Assembly: GCA_944392185.1 (NCBI GenBank)
Contig: CALXVW010000024.1
Span: 1-10,218 of the forward strand
DNA length: 10,218 bases
Source of the DNA: an uncultured Alphaproteobacteria bacterium
GTDB taxonomy: Bacteria > Pseudomonadota > Alphaproteobacteria > RF32 > CAG-239
Direction of reading: 5' to 3'
The notes under the pieces are model-generated. The model made no database searches, had not been told where the DNA came from, and was given only the letters and a program-made list of their open reading frames with translations. Both the position numbers and the translations under genes were made by a program. Of the stretch, positions 1-5,748 are shown in pieces (position 1 is the stretch's first letter; each line of letters opens with the position of its first letter).

Positions 1-76
1 GGTCACTTGTTTTCTAATTTCGTTTCGCTTGCTCACGCTTCACTCACTCAATCAAGAAAACTTACGCCTCTTGTGG

Positions 77-106
77 TAAAATCAACCGGAGCAGCGGTTG
101 ATTTTA
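77..106. repeat. Strong inverted repeat (hairpin) without a T-tract
   Basis: The arms 77-87 (TAAAATCAACC) and 96-106 (GGTTGATTTTA) are perfectly complementary over 11 bp. A further G-C pair (88/95) leaves a 6-nt loop. No run of T follows on the plus strand (TCCTCGAG comes next), so it does not look like a classic intrinsic terminator. It lies just upstream of a second, terminator-like hairpin. It could be an RNA stem at the end of an upstream transcript, part of the leader of the next gene, or a dispersed intergenic palindrome. The sequence alone does not decide. Confidence 0.6.
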
Positions 107-118
107 TCCTCGAGCTCC

Positions 119-150
119 CCGCCTTAAATTCATTTAGGGCGGTTTCTTTT
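119..150 (+). terminator. Intrinsic terminator (or leader attenuator) upstream of the small HTH gene
   Basis: A stem of 10 pairs joins 119-128 and 133-142 (CCGCC paired with GGCGG, one G-U pair, then an A/T-rich upper part). The loop is four bases. The tract TTTCTTTT follows directly at 143-150. This is the standard GC-rich stem plus U-tract layout. It most likely ends a plus-strand gene lying left of the window. Because it sits only about 26 bases before the next start codon, it could also attenuate read-through into that gene. Confidence 0.65.
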
Positions 151-175
151 AATAAGAAAATTAGGAGTTAAAACA

Positions 176-400
176 ATGAACTATAGAACCATTCAAGAAA
201 CCTGGCGGCAAGAAATCGGTCCGCAATTAAGGCAAATCAGGCTAAACAAAAGGCAAACAATCAGCCATGTGGCAGGGCAATTAGGTTTTCCTGTCGATTG
301 GATAGATATAATTGAGTGTGGCGGCAAGCTCTCGCTGCGTAAATATTGGCGCCTTATTCAGTATTATGGCAAAAAAATCCATATCCAACTCATCGACTAA
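176..400 (+). CDS. Small XRE-like helix-turn-helix protein (74 aa)
   Basis: This is a short protein whose pattern fits a single XRE/Cro-type DNA-binding domain and nothing else. The segment LRQIRLNKRQT reads as helix 1. ISHVAGQLG fits the helix-turn-helix second helix, and PVDWIDIIECG the recognition helix ending in the usual (I/E)-x-G turn. SLRKYWRLIQYYGKKI fits the closing helix. The start is supported by AGGAG at 163-167, eight bases before ATG. A terminator-like hairpin precedes the gene and another follows four bases after its stop, so it is probably its own small transcript, convergent with ruvX. It is likely a transcriptional regulator or a toxin-antitoxin-like DNA-binding partner. No toxin gene is adjacent inside the window, and the target is unknown. 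The HTH call comes from reading the pattern, not from a profile search. Confidence 0.7.
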   Translation: MNYRTIQETWRQEIGPQLRQIRLNKRQTISHVAGQLGFPVDWIDIIECGGKLSLRKYWRLIQYYGKKIHIQLID

Positions 401-403
401 AGC

Positions 404-430
404 TAAAGCCTCGTAAAAAACGAGGCTTTA
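404..430. terminator. Hairpin between convergent HTH gene and ruvX, probable bidirectional terminator
   Basis: TAAAGCCTCGT (404-414) and ACGAGGCTTTA (420-430) form a perfect 11-bp stem with a five-A loop. The hairpin fits between the stop of the small HTH gene (400) and the stop of ruvX (434). On the plus strand it is followed by TTTCT, a weak U-tract. On the minus strand the following bases are less T-rich. Its position between convergent genes supports a role in ending both transcripts. Confidence 0.65.
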
Positions 431-433
431 TTT

Positions 434-892
434 CTAAAGAAGGCTTAGGGCATCAAGCGCGCCTTGCAGAATGTAGGCTGCGGAGGAGCTGTCTAAAATC
501 TGTTTGCGCTTGCCGCGCGACATATCCACTTGTTTGATGAGAAAATTCTCCATGGCCTTAGATGATAAACGCTCGTCCCAAAAAGTGTAGGGCAGGGGCA
601 ATTCCTGATAAACTTTCTCGGCAAATTTGCGTACCATGGCGGCTGTTTCTCCTTCCTCGCCGTTCATTTGCAAAGGAAGACCATAAACTATGCCGCCGGC
701 TTCTTTCTCCTCAGCCAGCTGTTTGATGGCTTTTATATCTTCCTTAAAATGCTTGCGAAAAATGGTCTTTTGCGCGGTGGCAACCATCCACATCAAATCT
801 GAAGAAGCAACGCCCAAGCGCTTCTCTCCATAATCAAAGCCCAAAATGGCCGTGTGCGGTTTGACGCTATTCTTAAATTCTCTTAAATCCAT
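434..892 (-). CDS. ruvX: Putative pre-16S rRNA nuclease / Holliday junction resolvase-like protein YqgF (RuvX)
   Basis: A YqgF/RuvX family RNase H-fold protein of 152 residues, close to the usual 135-155. Known family members trim the 5' end of 16S rRNA in E. coli; a Holliday-junction role has also been proposed. Visible motifs are the first catalytic strand LGFDYGEKRLGVA with Asp20, the (V)YGLPLQMNG block at about 69-78, the FWDERLSS block with Glu107, and the C-terminal ILDSSSAAYIL block with Asp134. Together these give the expected D-E-D acidic triad. The ATG at 892 is the only plausible start: an in-frame stop lies four codons upstream (902-904) and the next Met is at residue 34. Only a weak Shine-Dalgarno-like GAG precedes it. 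The gene is divergent from tolB and convergent with the small HTH gene, so it is probably monocistronic. Confidence 0.93.
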   Translation of the reverse strand: MDLREFKNSVKPHTAILGFDYGEKRLGVASSDLMWMVATAQKTIFRKHFKEDIKAIKQLAEEKEAGGIVYGLPLQMNGEEGETAAMVRKFAEKVYQELPLPYTFWDERLSSKAMENFLIKQVDMSRGKRKQILDSSSAAYILQGALDALSLL

Positions 893-898
893 GAGCTC

Positions 899-926
899 AG
901 ATTAGCTGTTTTTGTTGTTCTGTCAA
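899..926 (-). promoter_or_regulatory. Candidate ruvX promoter, possibly giving a leaderless mRNA
   Basis: Read on the minus strand, a perfect TTGACA occupies 926-921. A poor -10-like TAATCT lies at 904-899 after a 16-bp spacer. If used, transcription would begin close to 892, the A of the ruvX start codon. The -35 match is exact but the -10 match is poor, so this is tentative. Confidence 0.35.
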
Positions 927-945
927 GAGATATGCTTCTTGCTAA

Positions 946-973
946 TTGAATCTTAATCTTTTTTGTTTATACT
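946..973 (+). promoter_or_regulatory. Candidate sigma-70 promoter for tolB
   Basis: TTGAAT (946-951) and TATACT (968-973) are separated by 16 bp, a good match to the sigma-70 consensus. The predicted start site near 980 gives a leader of roughly 34 bases before the tolB ATG. It lies in the 121-bp gap shared with the divergent ruvX gene. The call is based on pattern only. Confidence 0.5.
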
Positions 974-1013
974 TGCCCCCAGTTTGAAGAATCCCTTTTT
1001 TGAGAGAGAAAAC

Positions 1014-2330
1014 ATGAAGTTAAAATATATTCTGCTTGTTTTGTGCGGACTGTTTTGTGCAAATCCGGCCAAAGCCGAATTGCAAATTGATGTGACCGGT
1101 GCCATGCGCGATCCCATGCCGATTGCTTTTCCCGAGATGATCCACGACGGGTTCTTTGTCGGCCGCTATGCCAGCCAAATCCGCGATGTGGTAATTGCAG
1201 ATCTTGAGCGCTCCGGTTTGTTTAAAATTATTGATGACCGTAGCTATATCCAAGAATTTAAATCTATGGATCAGGAACCGGTATTTGTCGATTGGAAAGC
1301 TATCAATGCCCAAGCTTTGGTTCAAAGTGCCGTTCAAGAAATTGATGCCAATAACTTAAGGGTGGAGTTTCGCCTCTGGGATGTCTATGCCGAAAACCAG
1401 ATGAAAGGCCAATCTTTTACCACCACCAAGGATAACTGGCGGCGTGTGGCTCACGTGATGGCTGATGCTATCTATGAACGCCTGACCGGTGAAAAAGGAT
1501 ATTTTGATACCAGAATCGTCTATGTCTCCGAAACCGGGCCTGCCACCAGGAGAATCAAACGCCTGGCCATTATGGACCAGGATGGAGAGAACCACAAGTT
1601 CTTGACATCCGGTGCCTCTTTGGCTTTAACACCGCGGTTTTCTCCAAACTTGCAGAAAATTACCTATATGTCTTATAGCGGAGATACGCCGCGTGTTTAT
1701 ATCTTGGATATTGAGACCGGCAAGCAAATGCTGCTCGGAAATTTCCCCGGTATGACTTTTGCCCCGCGTTTCTCGCCTGATAGCTCTAAAGTGCTTTTGA
1801 GCTATGCCAGCAACGGCAAAACCAATATCTATGAGATGGATTTGAAAACCCGTACCAGCAAACGCCTCACCTGGGGAAATGCTATTGATACTTCTCCAAG
1901 CTATTCTCCGGACGGCAGCCAAATCGTCTTTAACTCTGATCGAGGCGGAAACCAACAACTTTATGTGATGAATGCCGATGGTTCCGATGTGCGCCGTATC
2001 AGTTTTGGGTCCGGGCGTTATGCCACGCCGGTTTGGTCACCGCGCGGCGACTATATCGCCTTTACTAAAATGGCCGGCGGGCAATTCTACATCGGTGTAA
2101 TGTACCCTGACGGCAGCGGCGAACGTTTGTTGGCCAGCGGTTATTTGGTTGAAGGACCAACTTGGTCTCCCAACGGACGTGTGTTGATGTATTTCCGTCA
2201 GGAAAAAGGTGGAAGACGCTCTTCTGCTCCGGTTAAACTCTACTCTATTGACTTAACCGGTTATAATGAGCGGCAAATTATCACACCGGCAGACGGATCT
2301 GACCCGGCTTGGAGCCCGTTGCTTCCATAA
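1014..2330 (+). CDS. tolB: Tol-Pal system periplasmic beta-propeller protein TolB
   Basis: TolB is the periplasmic component of the Tol-Pal system. It binds Pal and helps keep the outer membrane attached during cell division. From ATG 1014 the protein is 438 residues, the normal family length. Residues 1-22 form a Sec signal peptide (KLK, then ILLVLCGLFCA, with likely cleavage after AKA). An N-terminal TolB_N domain follows, and then a six-bladed propeller seen as repeated FSPN/FSPD/YSPDG/WSPRG/WSPNG blade motifs. The C-terminus DPAWSPLLP is typical of TolB. I chose ATG 1014 over an in-frame TTG at 963 because the shorter form begins exactly with the signal peptide and has GAGAGAG at 1002-1008 ahead of it. 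The gene is flanked by its own promoter and terminator. Neither tolA upstream nor pal downstream is present, unlike the common tolQRAB-pal order. Confidence 0.96.
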   Translation: MKLKYILLVLCGLFCANPAKAELQIDVTGAMRDPMPIAFPEMIHDGFFVGRYASQIRDVVIADLERSGLFKIIDDRSYIQEFKSMDQEPVFVDWKAINAQALVQSAVQEIDANNLRVEFRLWDVYAENQMKGQSFTTTKDNWRRVAHVMADAIYERLTGEKGYFDTRIVYVSETGPATRRIKRLAIMDQDGENHKFLTSGASLALTPRFSPNLQKITYMSYSGDTPRVYILDIETGKQMLLGNFPGMTFAPRFSPDSSKVLLSYASNGKTNIYEMDLKTRTSKRLTWGNAIDTSPSYSPDGSQIVFNSDRGGNQQLYVMNADGSDVRRISFGSGRYATPVWSPRGDYIAFTKMAGGQFYIGVMYPDGSGERLLASGYLVEGPTWSPNGRVLMYFRQEKGGRRSSAPVKLYSIDLTGYNERQIITPADGSDPAWSPLLP

Positions 2331-2333
2331 AAT

Positions 2334-2371
2334 AAAAAATCGGAGAAATCTTTTGGTTTCTCCGATTTTTT
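2334..2371. terminator. Bidirectional intrinsic terminator between tolB and deoA
   Basis: A perfect 15-bp stem joins 2334-2348 with 2357-2371 around an 8-base loop. The core ATCGGAGAAA pairs with TTTCTCCGAT. An A6 run on the left and a T6 run on the right give a U-tract in both directions. The hairpin starts four bases after the tolB stop and ends two bases from the deoA stop, so it can end both convergent transcripts. Confidence 0.88.
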
Positions 2372-2372
2372 A

Positions 2373-3683
2373 TTAACCGATTTTCTCAATTATCTCCGGC
2401 GATGGTTCAGGCTTCTTTGAGCTTACCTTTATCAGCCTTTGCAAATTCTCTGCGGCTTTGGCGAATTCGTCTTCCGTTTGGGCGTGAATAATAGCCAAGG
2501 GTGTTTTCTCATCTACCTCATCTCCCAACTGGCAAAAGTCACTGTAGCCCGTGGCATAATCTAATTTTTGCTCCGGTGTGGTGCGGCCGCCTTTGAGCTC
2601 AATAATACTCAACCCAATACCCCTGGTGTCTTGAGCGCTGACATAGCCTTTTTCTTTGGCAAAAACCGGGCGGATGATGGCTGCTTGCGGCAAATACTTT
2701 TGCGGATGCTCACAAAAATCTTTGGGGCCGCCGAGAGCAGAAACCATTTGGGCAAATTTCTCAAGAGCCTTTCCGCTGTCTAAAACTTTTTGTAATCTTT
2801 CTTTGGCTGATTTTGTATCTGTTGAAATTTTTGACAATACCAGTAATTCGGCACAGAGCTCCATGGTTATCTTATGCAGTCGCGAATCTACCTTTTCTCC
2901 TTTGAGATAATCAACCGCTTCTTGCATTTCTACGGCATTACCTGCCGTGCGCCCTAAAACCTGATTCATATCTGTCAGCACTGCTTTGGTTTTGGTGCCG
3001 GCTTCGTTGGCAACATTAACAATGGATCTGGCCAAAGCTCTTCCTCTTTCCAAACTTTCCATAAAGGCACCGTTGCCGCATTTTAGGTCCATTACCAAAC
3101 AATCTAGTCCTGCGGCCAGTTTTTTGGAGAGGATTGAGGCTGTAATCAGCTCTATTGATTCAACTGTGGCACAGACATCTCTTAGGGCATAAATCTTTTT
3201 GTCTGCTGGTGCCAAGCTCCCGGTCTGGCCGATGATGGCACACCCCACTTCTTGAACGGTTTTCTTAAACAGCTCATTGCTTGGTATGGTTTGGTAGCCA
3301 GGAATCGAGTCAAATTTATCTAAAGTACCGCCGGTATGGCCCAGGCCTCGGCCGGAAATCATGGGAACATAGGCTCCGCAAGCTGCCAACATGGGGGCAA
3401 GCATTAAGCTTACCTTATCGCCGACACCGCCCGAGGAATGCTTGTCTACAACCGGGCCGCCCAATCCTTGCCAGTTCAAAACATCTCCAGAGTCACGCAT
3501 GGCTTGGGTGAGACTAGTAGTTTCTTCTACATTCATTCCGTTTAGGAAAATTGCCATGGTCAAAGCTGCCGTTTGGGCATCGACAATACTTCCCTCGGTG
3601 ACACCTTTGATGAAAAAATCTATTTCTTCTTTGGTAAGAATTTGATGGTTGCGCTTTTTGCGAATAATCTCTTGCGGCAGCAT
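2373..3683 (-). CDS. deoA: Thymidine phosphorylase
   Basis: This enzyme catalyses reversible phosphorolysis of thymidine (and deoxyuridine) to base and 2-deoxyribose-1-phosphate in the cytosol. The protein has 436 residues, close to E. coli DeoA (440). Seen in order: the N-terminal helical domain; the phosphate-binding loop VDKHSSGGVGDK (79-90); the family signature SGRGLGHTGGTLDK (110-123); the pyrimidine-binding residues expected at Arg168 (YALRD), Ser183 and Lys187 (SILSKK); KCGNGAFM (201-208); and TDMNQVLGRTAGNA (237-250). A C-terminal PYNP_C-like domain follows. The wording around 95-135 is closer to DeoA than to Bacillus-type pyrimidine nucleoside phosphorylase, so thymidine/deoxyuridine preference is inferred. 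The signature has small changes (F and D where L/I/V and E are usual). It is the last gene of the operon, four bases after deoC, with AAGGA at 3694-3698 inside the end of deoC. Confidence 0.95.
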   Translation of the reverse strand: MLPQEIIRKKRNHQILTKEEIDFFIKGVTEGSIVDAQTAALTMAIFLNGMNVEETTSLTQAMRDSGDVLNWQGLGGPVVDKHSSGGVGDKVSLMLAPMLAACGAYVPMISGRGLGHTGGTLDKFDSIPGYQTIPSNELFKKTVQEVGCAIIGQTGSLAPADKKIYALRDVCATVESIELITASILSKKLAAGLDCLVMDLKCGNGAFMESLERGRALARSIVNVANEAGTKTKAVLTDMNQVLGRTAGNAVEMQEAVDYLKGEKVDSRLHKITMELCAELLVLSKISTDTKSAKERLQKVLDSGKALEKFAQMVSALGGPKDFCEHPQKYLPQAAIIRPVFAKEKGYVSAQDTRGIGLSIIELKGGRTTPEQKLDYATGYSDFCQLGDEVDEKTPLAIIHAQTEDEFAKAAENLQRLIKVSSKKPEPSPEIIEKIG

Positions 3684-3687
3684 GTTT

Positions 3688-4419
3688 TTAGTATCCTTGT
3701 TCTATGGTTTTTAGCAAATCTGCCAGGATAGAACTGGCGCCGATGCGGAATTTGGCAGGGTTGGCCCAGCCTGAACCCATAATGGCATTGGCAAGAGTGA
3801 GGTATTTCTTGGCATCTTCTGTCGTCTTTATGCCGCCGCTGGCTTTGAAGCCAACATTTGCTCCTGATAATTTGATGACCTCTAAAATGGCATTGGCTGC
3901 CTCAGGCGTGGCAGAAATTTTTGTTTTGCCGGTTGAGGTTTTGATGAAGTCTGCCCCTGCCTCAATACACATTTGAGATGCTTTTTTTATCAAAGAAGTT
4001 GATTTTAATTCTCCGCTTTCAATGATGATTTTTAATGTTTTGTTTTCGCAGAACTCTCGGCAGCTTTTAAGATATTGGCGACAGAATTCTTCATCTCCTT
4101 CCAGCAAAGATTTATAGGGTAAAACCGCGTCTATTTCATCAGCACCCGCCTTAATTGCTTTTTTTATTTCTTTTTCGGTGTTTTTTATATCAGCCTTGCC
4201 TTCTGGGAAATTGACCACAGTGGCGATTTTTACACCGGCGGGAATCTCATTTAAGGCTATCGGAATAAACTCCGGATAAATACACACAGCTGCTGTGTTG
4301 CCGTAAGCTGTGGCGGCTTTTTTGCATAAATTTGTTATGTCTTCTATCGAATCGTCGTGGTTGAGTGAGGTTAAATCCAGTGATTTGATGAGGATTTTTG
4401 CTGCGTTGACATTATCCAT
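3688..4419 (-). CDS. deoC: Deoxyribose-phosphate aldolase
   Basis: A class I aldolase that cleaves 2-deoxyribose-5-phosphate into glyceraldehyde-3-phosphate and acetaldehyde, the last step that feeds deoxynucleoside sugar into glycolysis. It has 243 residues, slightly shorter than the E. coli enzyme (259). Visible active-site elements are AAVCIYPEF with Cys47, DEIDAVLPY with Asp97, the Schiff-base lysine Lys160 in DFIKTSTGK, and the second lysine Lys192 in GFKASGGIKT. The DAVLPYKSLLEGDEE block resembles the E. coli-type DeoC (DVVFPYRAL) more than the shorter Gram-positive type. The start codon overlaps the stop of the phosphorylase gene by one base (TAATG), with GGAG at 4427-4430 seven bases upstream, so translational coupling is likely. 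All catalytic residues are present. Confidence 0.96.
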   Translation of the reverse strand: MDNVNAAKILIKSLDLTSLNHDDSIEDITNLCKKAATAYGNTAAVCIYPEFIPIALNEIPAGVKIATVVNFPEGKADIKNTEKEIKKAIKAGADEIDAVLPYKSLLEGDEEFCRQYLKSCREFCENKTLKIIIESGELKSTSLIKKASQMCIEAGADFIKTSTGKTKISATPEAANAILEVIKLSGANVGFKASGGIKTTEDAKKYLTLANAIMGSGWANPAKFRIGASSILADLLKTIEQGY

Positions 4420-5234
4420 TAGAATTCTCCGATAAAGTGTTTTACCAAAAATGTGAGGTCTGCCGAGGCCTTATCTGCCGTGCTTAAGGTTTCCTCGTGG
4501 CTGGGGTTGCCCCCTTCAATGCCGGTGCAGTAATTGGTCAGCGCTGAAATGCCCAGCACTTTTATGCCGCAATAGGCTGCTGTCATGGTCTCAGGAACGG
4601 TAGACATACCGTTGGCATCGGCTCCTAGGATTTGGCACATTTTTACTTCTGCCGGGGTTTCAAAAGCCGGGCCGGAGAGCATACAGTAAACACCCTCGTG
4701 CAGCGTGATATGATGTTTAGAAGCCAAGTTTTTTAGCTTATCTCTATAGGCAGGCGTGTAAACTTCACTCATCCCCGGAAATCGCAGGCCAAAACGCTCG
4801 TCATTGGGGCCGATTAAGGGATTAAATCCACTTAAGTTTAAGTGATCTTTTATCAGCATTAACGAGCCCGGTGCCATTTCCTTGTGCAGTGAACCTGCCG
4901 CGTTGGTTACAATCAGGCTCTCTATGCCCAAAAGCTTAAACATCTTGATAATATCGGCAATTTGGGATGCCTGATATCCCTCATAGAGATGAATTCTACC
5001 CTGCATGCACAAGACTTCTTTGCCGCTCAACTTACCAACGATAAATCTGCCTTTGTGGCCGGCAACCGTGCTTTGCGGAAAGCCCTCTATGGCACCATAG
5101 TCTATATTTAAGGGCTCTTCTATCTCTTGTGCAAGCCCGCCAAGGCCACTACCTAAAATAACGGCAATTTTGGGTGCCCTTTGCCCTAAAAATTTGCGAA
5201 TCTGTTCATAAAAAACAAATGCTTTTTCACTCAT
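4419..5234 (-). CDS. punA: Purine nucleoside phosphorylase (trimeric, PNP/XapA family)
   Basis: This enzyme phosphorolyses purine (deoxy)nucleosides to free base and (deoxy)ribose-1-phosphate. The protein is 271 residues, typical of the low-molecular-mass trimeric class and not the hexameric DeoD class. Seen in order: the phosphate-binding ILGSGLGGL (26-34); AGHKG with His60; the CMQGRIHLYEGY block (76-87); TNAAGSL (110-116); the base-binding GPAFETPAE with Glu192 (188-196); GMSTVPE with Met210 (209-215); and ALTNYCTG with Asn233. A Glu plus Asn in these places fits 6-oxopurine (inosine/guanosine) preference in the human-type enzyme, so that specificity is inferred. GGAG at 5244-5247 lies nine bases before the ATG. 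It is the second operon gene, three bases after cdd. The symbol is used for the family; xapA or deoD labels may appear in databases. Confidence 0.93.
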   Translation of the reverse strand: MSEKAFVFYEQIRKFLGQRAPKIAVILGSGLGGLAQEIEEPLNIDYGAIEGFPQSTVAGHKGRFIVGKLSGKEVLCMQGRIHLYEGYQASQIADIIKMFKLLGIESLIVTNAAGSLHKEMAPGSLMLIKDHLNLSGFNPLIGPNDERFGLRFPGMSEVYTPAYRDKLKNLASKHHITLHEGVYCMLSGPAFETPAEVKMCQILGADANGMSTVPETMTAAYCGIKVLGISALTNYCTGIEGGNPSHEETLSTADKASADLTFLVKHFIGEF

Positions 5235-5237
5235 TGC

Positions 5238-5627
5238 TTAAAACTCCGAAAAACTATGCGGCAAAAGCTCCGCTGCTTTGATACTTTGTTTGATGCCTTC
5301 TTTATTAGCCAGATGCACGATTGTTTGCGGTAAGGCAAACTCGAGAATCCGCTGCCGGCAGGCCCCGCAAGGTGATATCAATTGTTTGCTGTCTGCAAAA
5401 ATTAGAATTTCTGCAATCTTCTTGCCTCCTGCCGCTACCATGGCGGTAATGGCGCCGGCCTCAGCACAGGTGCCAACCGGAAAAGACACATTTTCAACGT
5501 TGCAGCCCGCATATATCCTACCATTGTCTGCCAAAATGGCCGCTCCTACATGAAATTTTGAATAAGGCGCATAGGCGTTTTCAGCCGCTTTAATTGCTAA
5601 ATTTAAAAGTTTCTGGGTATTATTCAT
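5238..5627 (-). CDS. cdd: Cytidine deaminase (zinc-dependent, small homotetrameric type)
   Basis: This enzyme hydrolytically deaminates cytidine and deoxycytidine to uridine and deoxyuridine. Its 129 residues match the small tetrameric class. Zinc and catalytic residues are visible: Cys54 and Glu56 in GTCAEAGAI, and Cys87 and Cys90 in SPCGACRQ. The substrate-contact regions YSKFHVGAA (22-30) and GCNVENVSFP (41-50) are also intact, as is the C-terminal LLPHSF. The residue after the catalytic Glu is Ala57, where Bacillus-type enzymes carry Arg (CAERTA). ATG at 5627 is preceded by AAAGG at 5634-5638. It is the first gene of the minus-strand operon with the two phosphorylases and deoC, so its uridine/deoxyuridine product has a downstream route within the same transcript. 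Confidence 0.95.
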   Translation of the reverse strand: MNNTQKLLNLAIKAAENAYAPYSKFHVGAAILADNGRIYAGCNVENVSFPVGTCAEAGAITAMVAAGGKKIAEILIFADSKQLISPCGACRQRILEFALPQTIVHLANKEGIKQSIKAAELLPHSFSEF

Positions 5628-5640
5628 AACTTGCCTTTGT

Positions 5641-5720
5641 ATATTAAAAGTTTTATTAATTATAATGAATTATAATAAGGAAGCTTTCTTGCAAAAGCAA
5701 AGATTATTTATTGCCATACT
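5641..5720. promoter_or_regulatory. AT-rich divergent promoter region between cdd operon and asmA-like gene
   Basis: The 9-base sequence AATTATAAT occurs twice in tandem, at 5658-5666 and 5668-5676, with a period of 10 bp. Each copy contains the palindrome ATTATAAT, so a perfect TATAAT is present on both strands. The palindromic TTGCAA lies at 5689-5694. For the minus-strand operon, a -10 at 5674-5669 with TTTTGC (5696-5691) 16 bp upstream is the most plausible pair. For the plus strand, TGCCATACT (5712-5720) resembles an extended -10 with a poor -35. Promoter activity here is very likely because two genes diverge, but the exact elements are uncertain. Confidence 0.5.
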
Positions 5721-5734
5721 CACAACTCTTTTTT

Positions 5735-5739
5735 AGGAG
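5735..5739 (+). promoter_or_regulatory. Ribosome binding site that decides the asmA-like start
   Basis: AGGAG abuts the ATG at 5740 with no spacing, so that ATG is unlikely to be used. The in-frame GTG at 5749 lies nine bases downstream, at normal distance, and begins with MKKLLLVLF, a regular membrane-anchor start. The GTG is therefore preferred. Confidence 0.75.
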
Positions 5740-5748
5740 ATGCTTATC

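Noticed and set aside
22..50. Possible CRISPR or tandem-repeat array in the CACT/GCTT-rich stretch
   Set aside because: The units are imperfect, very short and not regularly spaced. There are no cas genes.
346..537. 63-codon plus-strand frame overlapping the HTH gene end and ruvX
   Set aside because: It crosses the intergenic hairpin, overlaps two better-supported genes in other frames, and shows no clear ribosome site or motif.
963..1013. TTG at 963 as an upstream start that would add 17 residues to TolB
   Set aside because: It would put a charged stretch before the signal peptide and overlap the candidate -10 element (968-973). ATG 1014 starts exactly at a normal signal peptide.
1020..1958. 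Minus-strand open frames opposite tolB (1020-1337, 1356-1595, 1626-1958)
   Set aside because: They lie wholly within a strongly supported tolB frame and show no recognisable motif, so they are shadow frames.
2568..3645. Plus-strand open frames opposite deoA
   Set aside because: They are fully covered by deoA with its intact motifs. The translations look like antisense shadows.
5740..5748. ATG at 5740 as the start of the AsmA-like protein
   Set aside because: The AGGAG ribosome site directly abuts it with zero spacing. GTG 5749 has a nine-base spacing and a standard anchor start.
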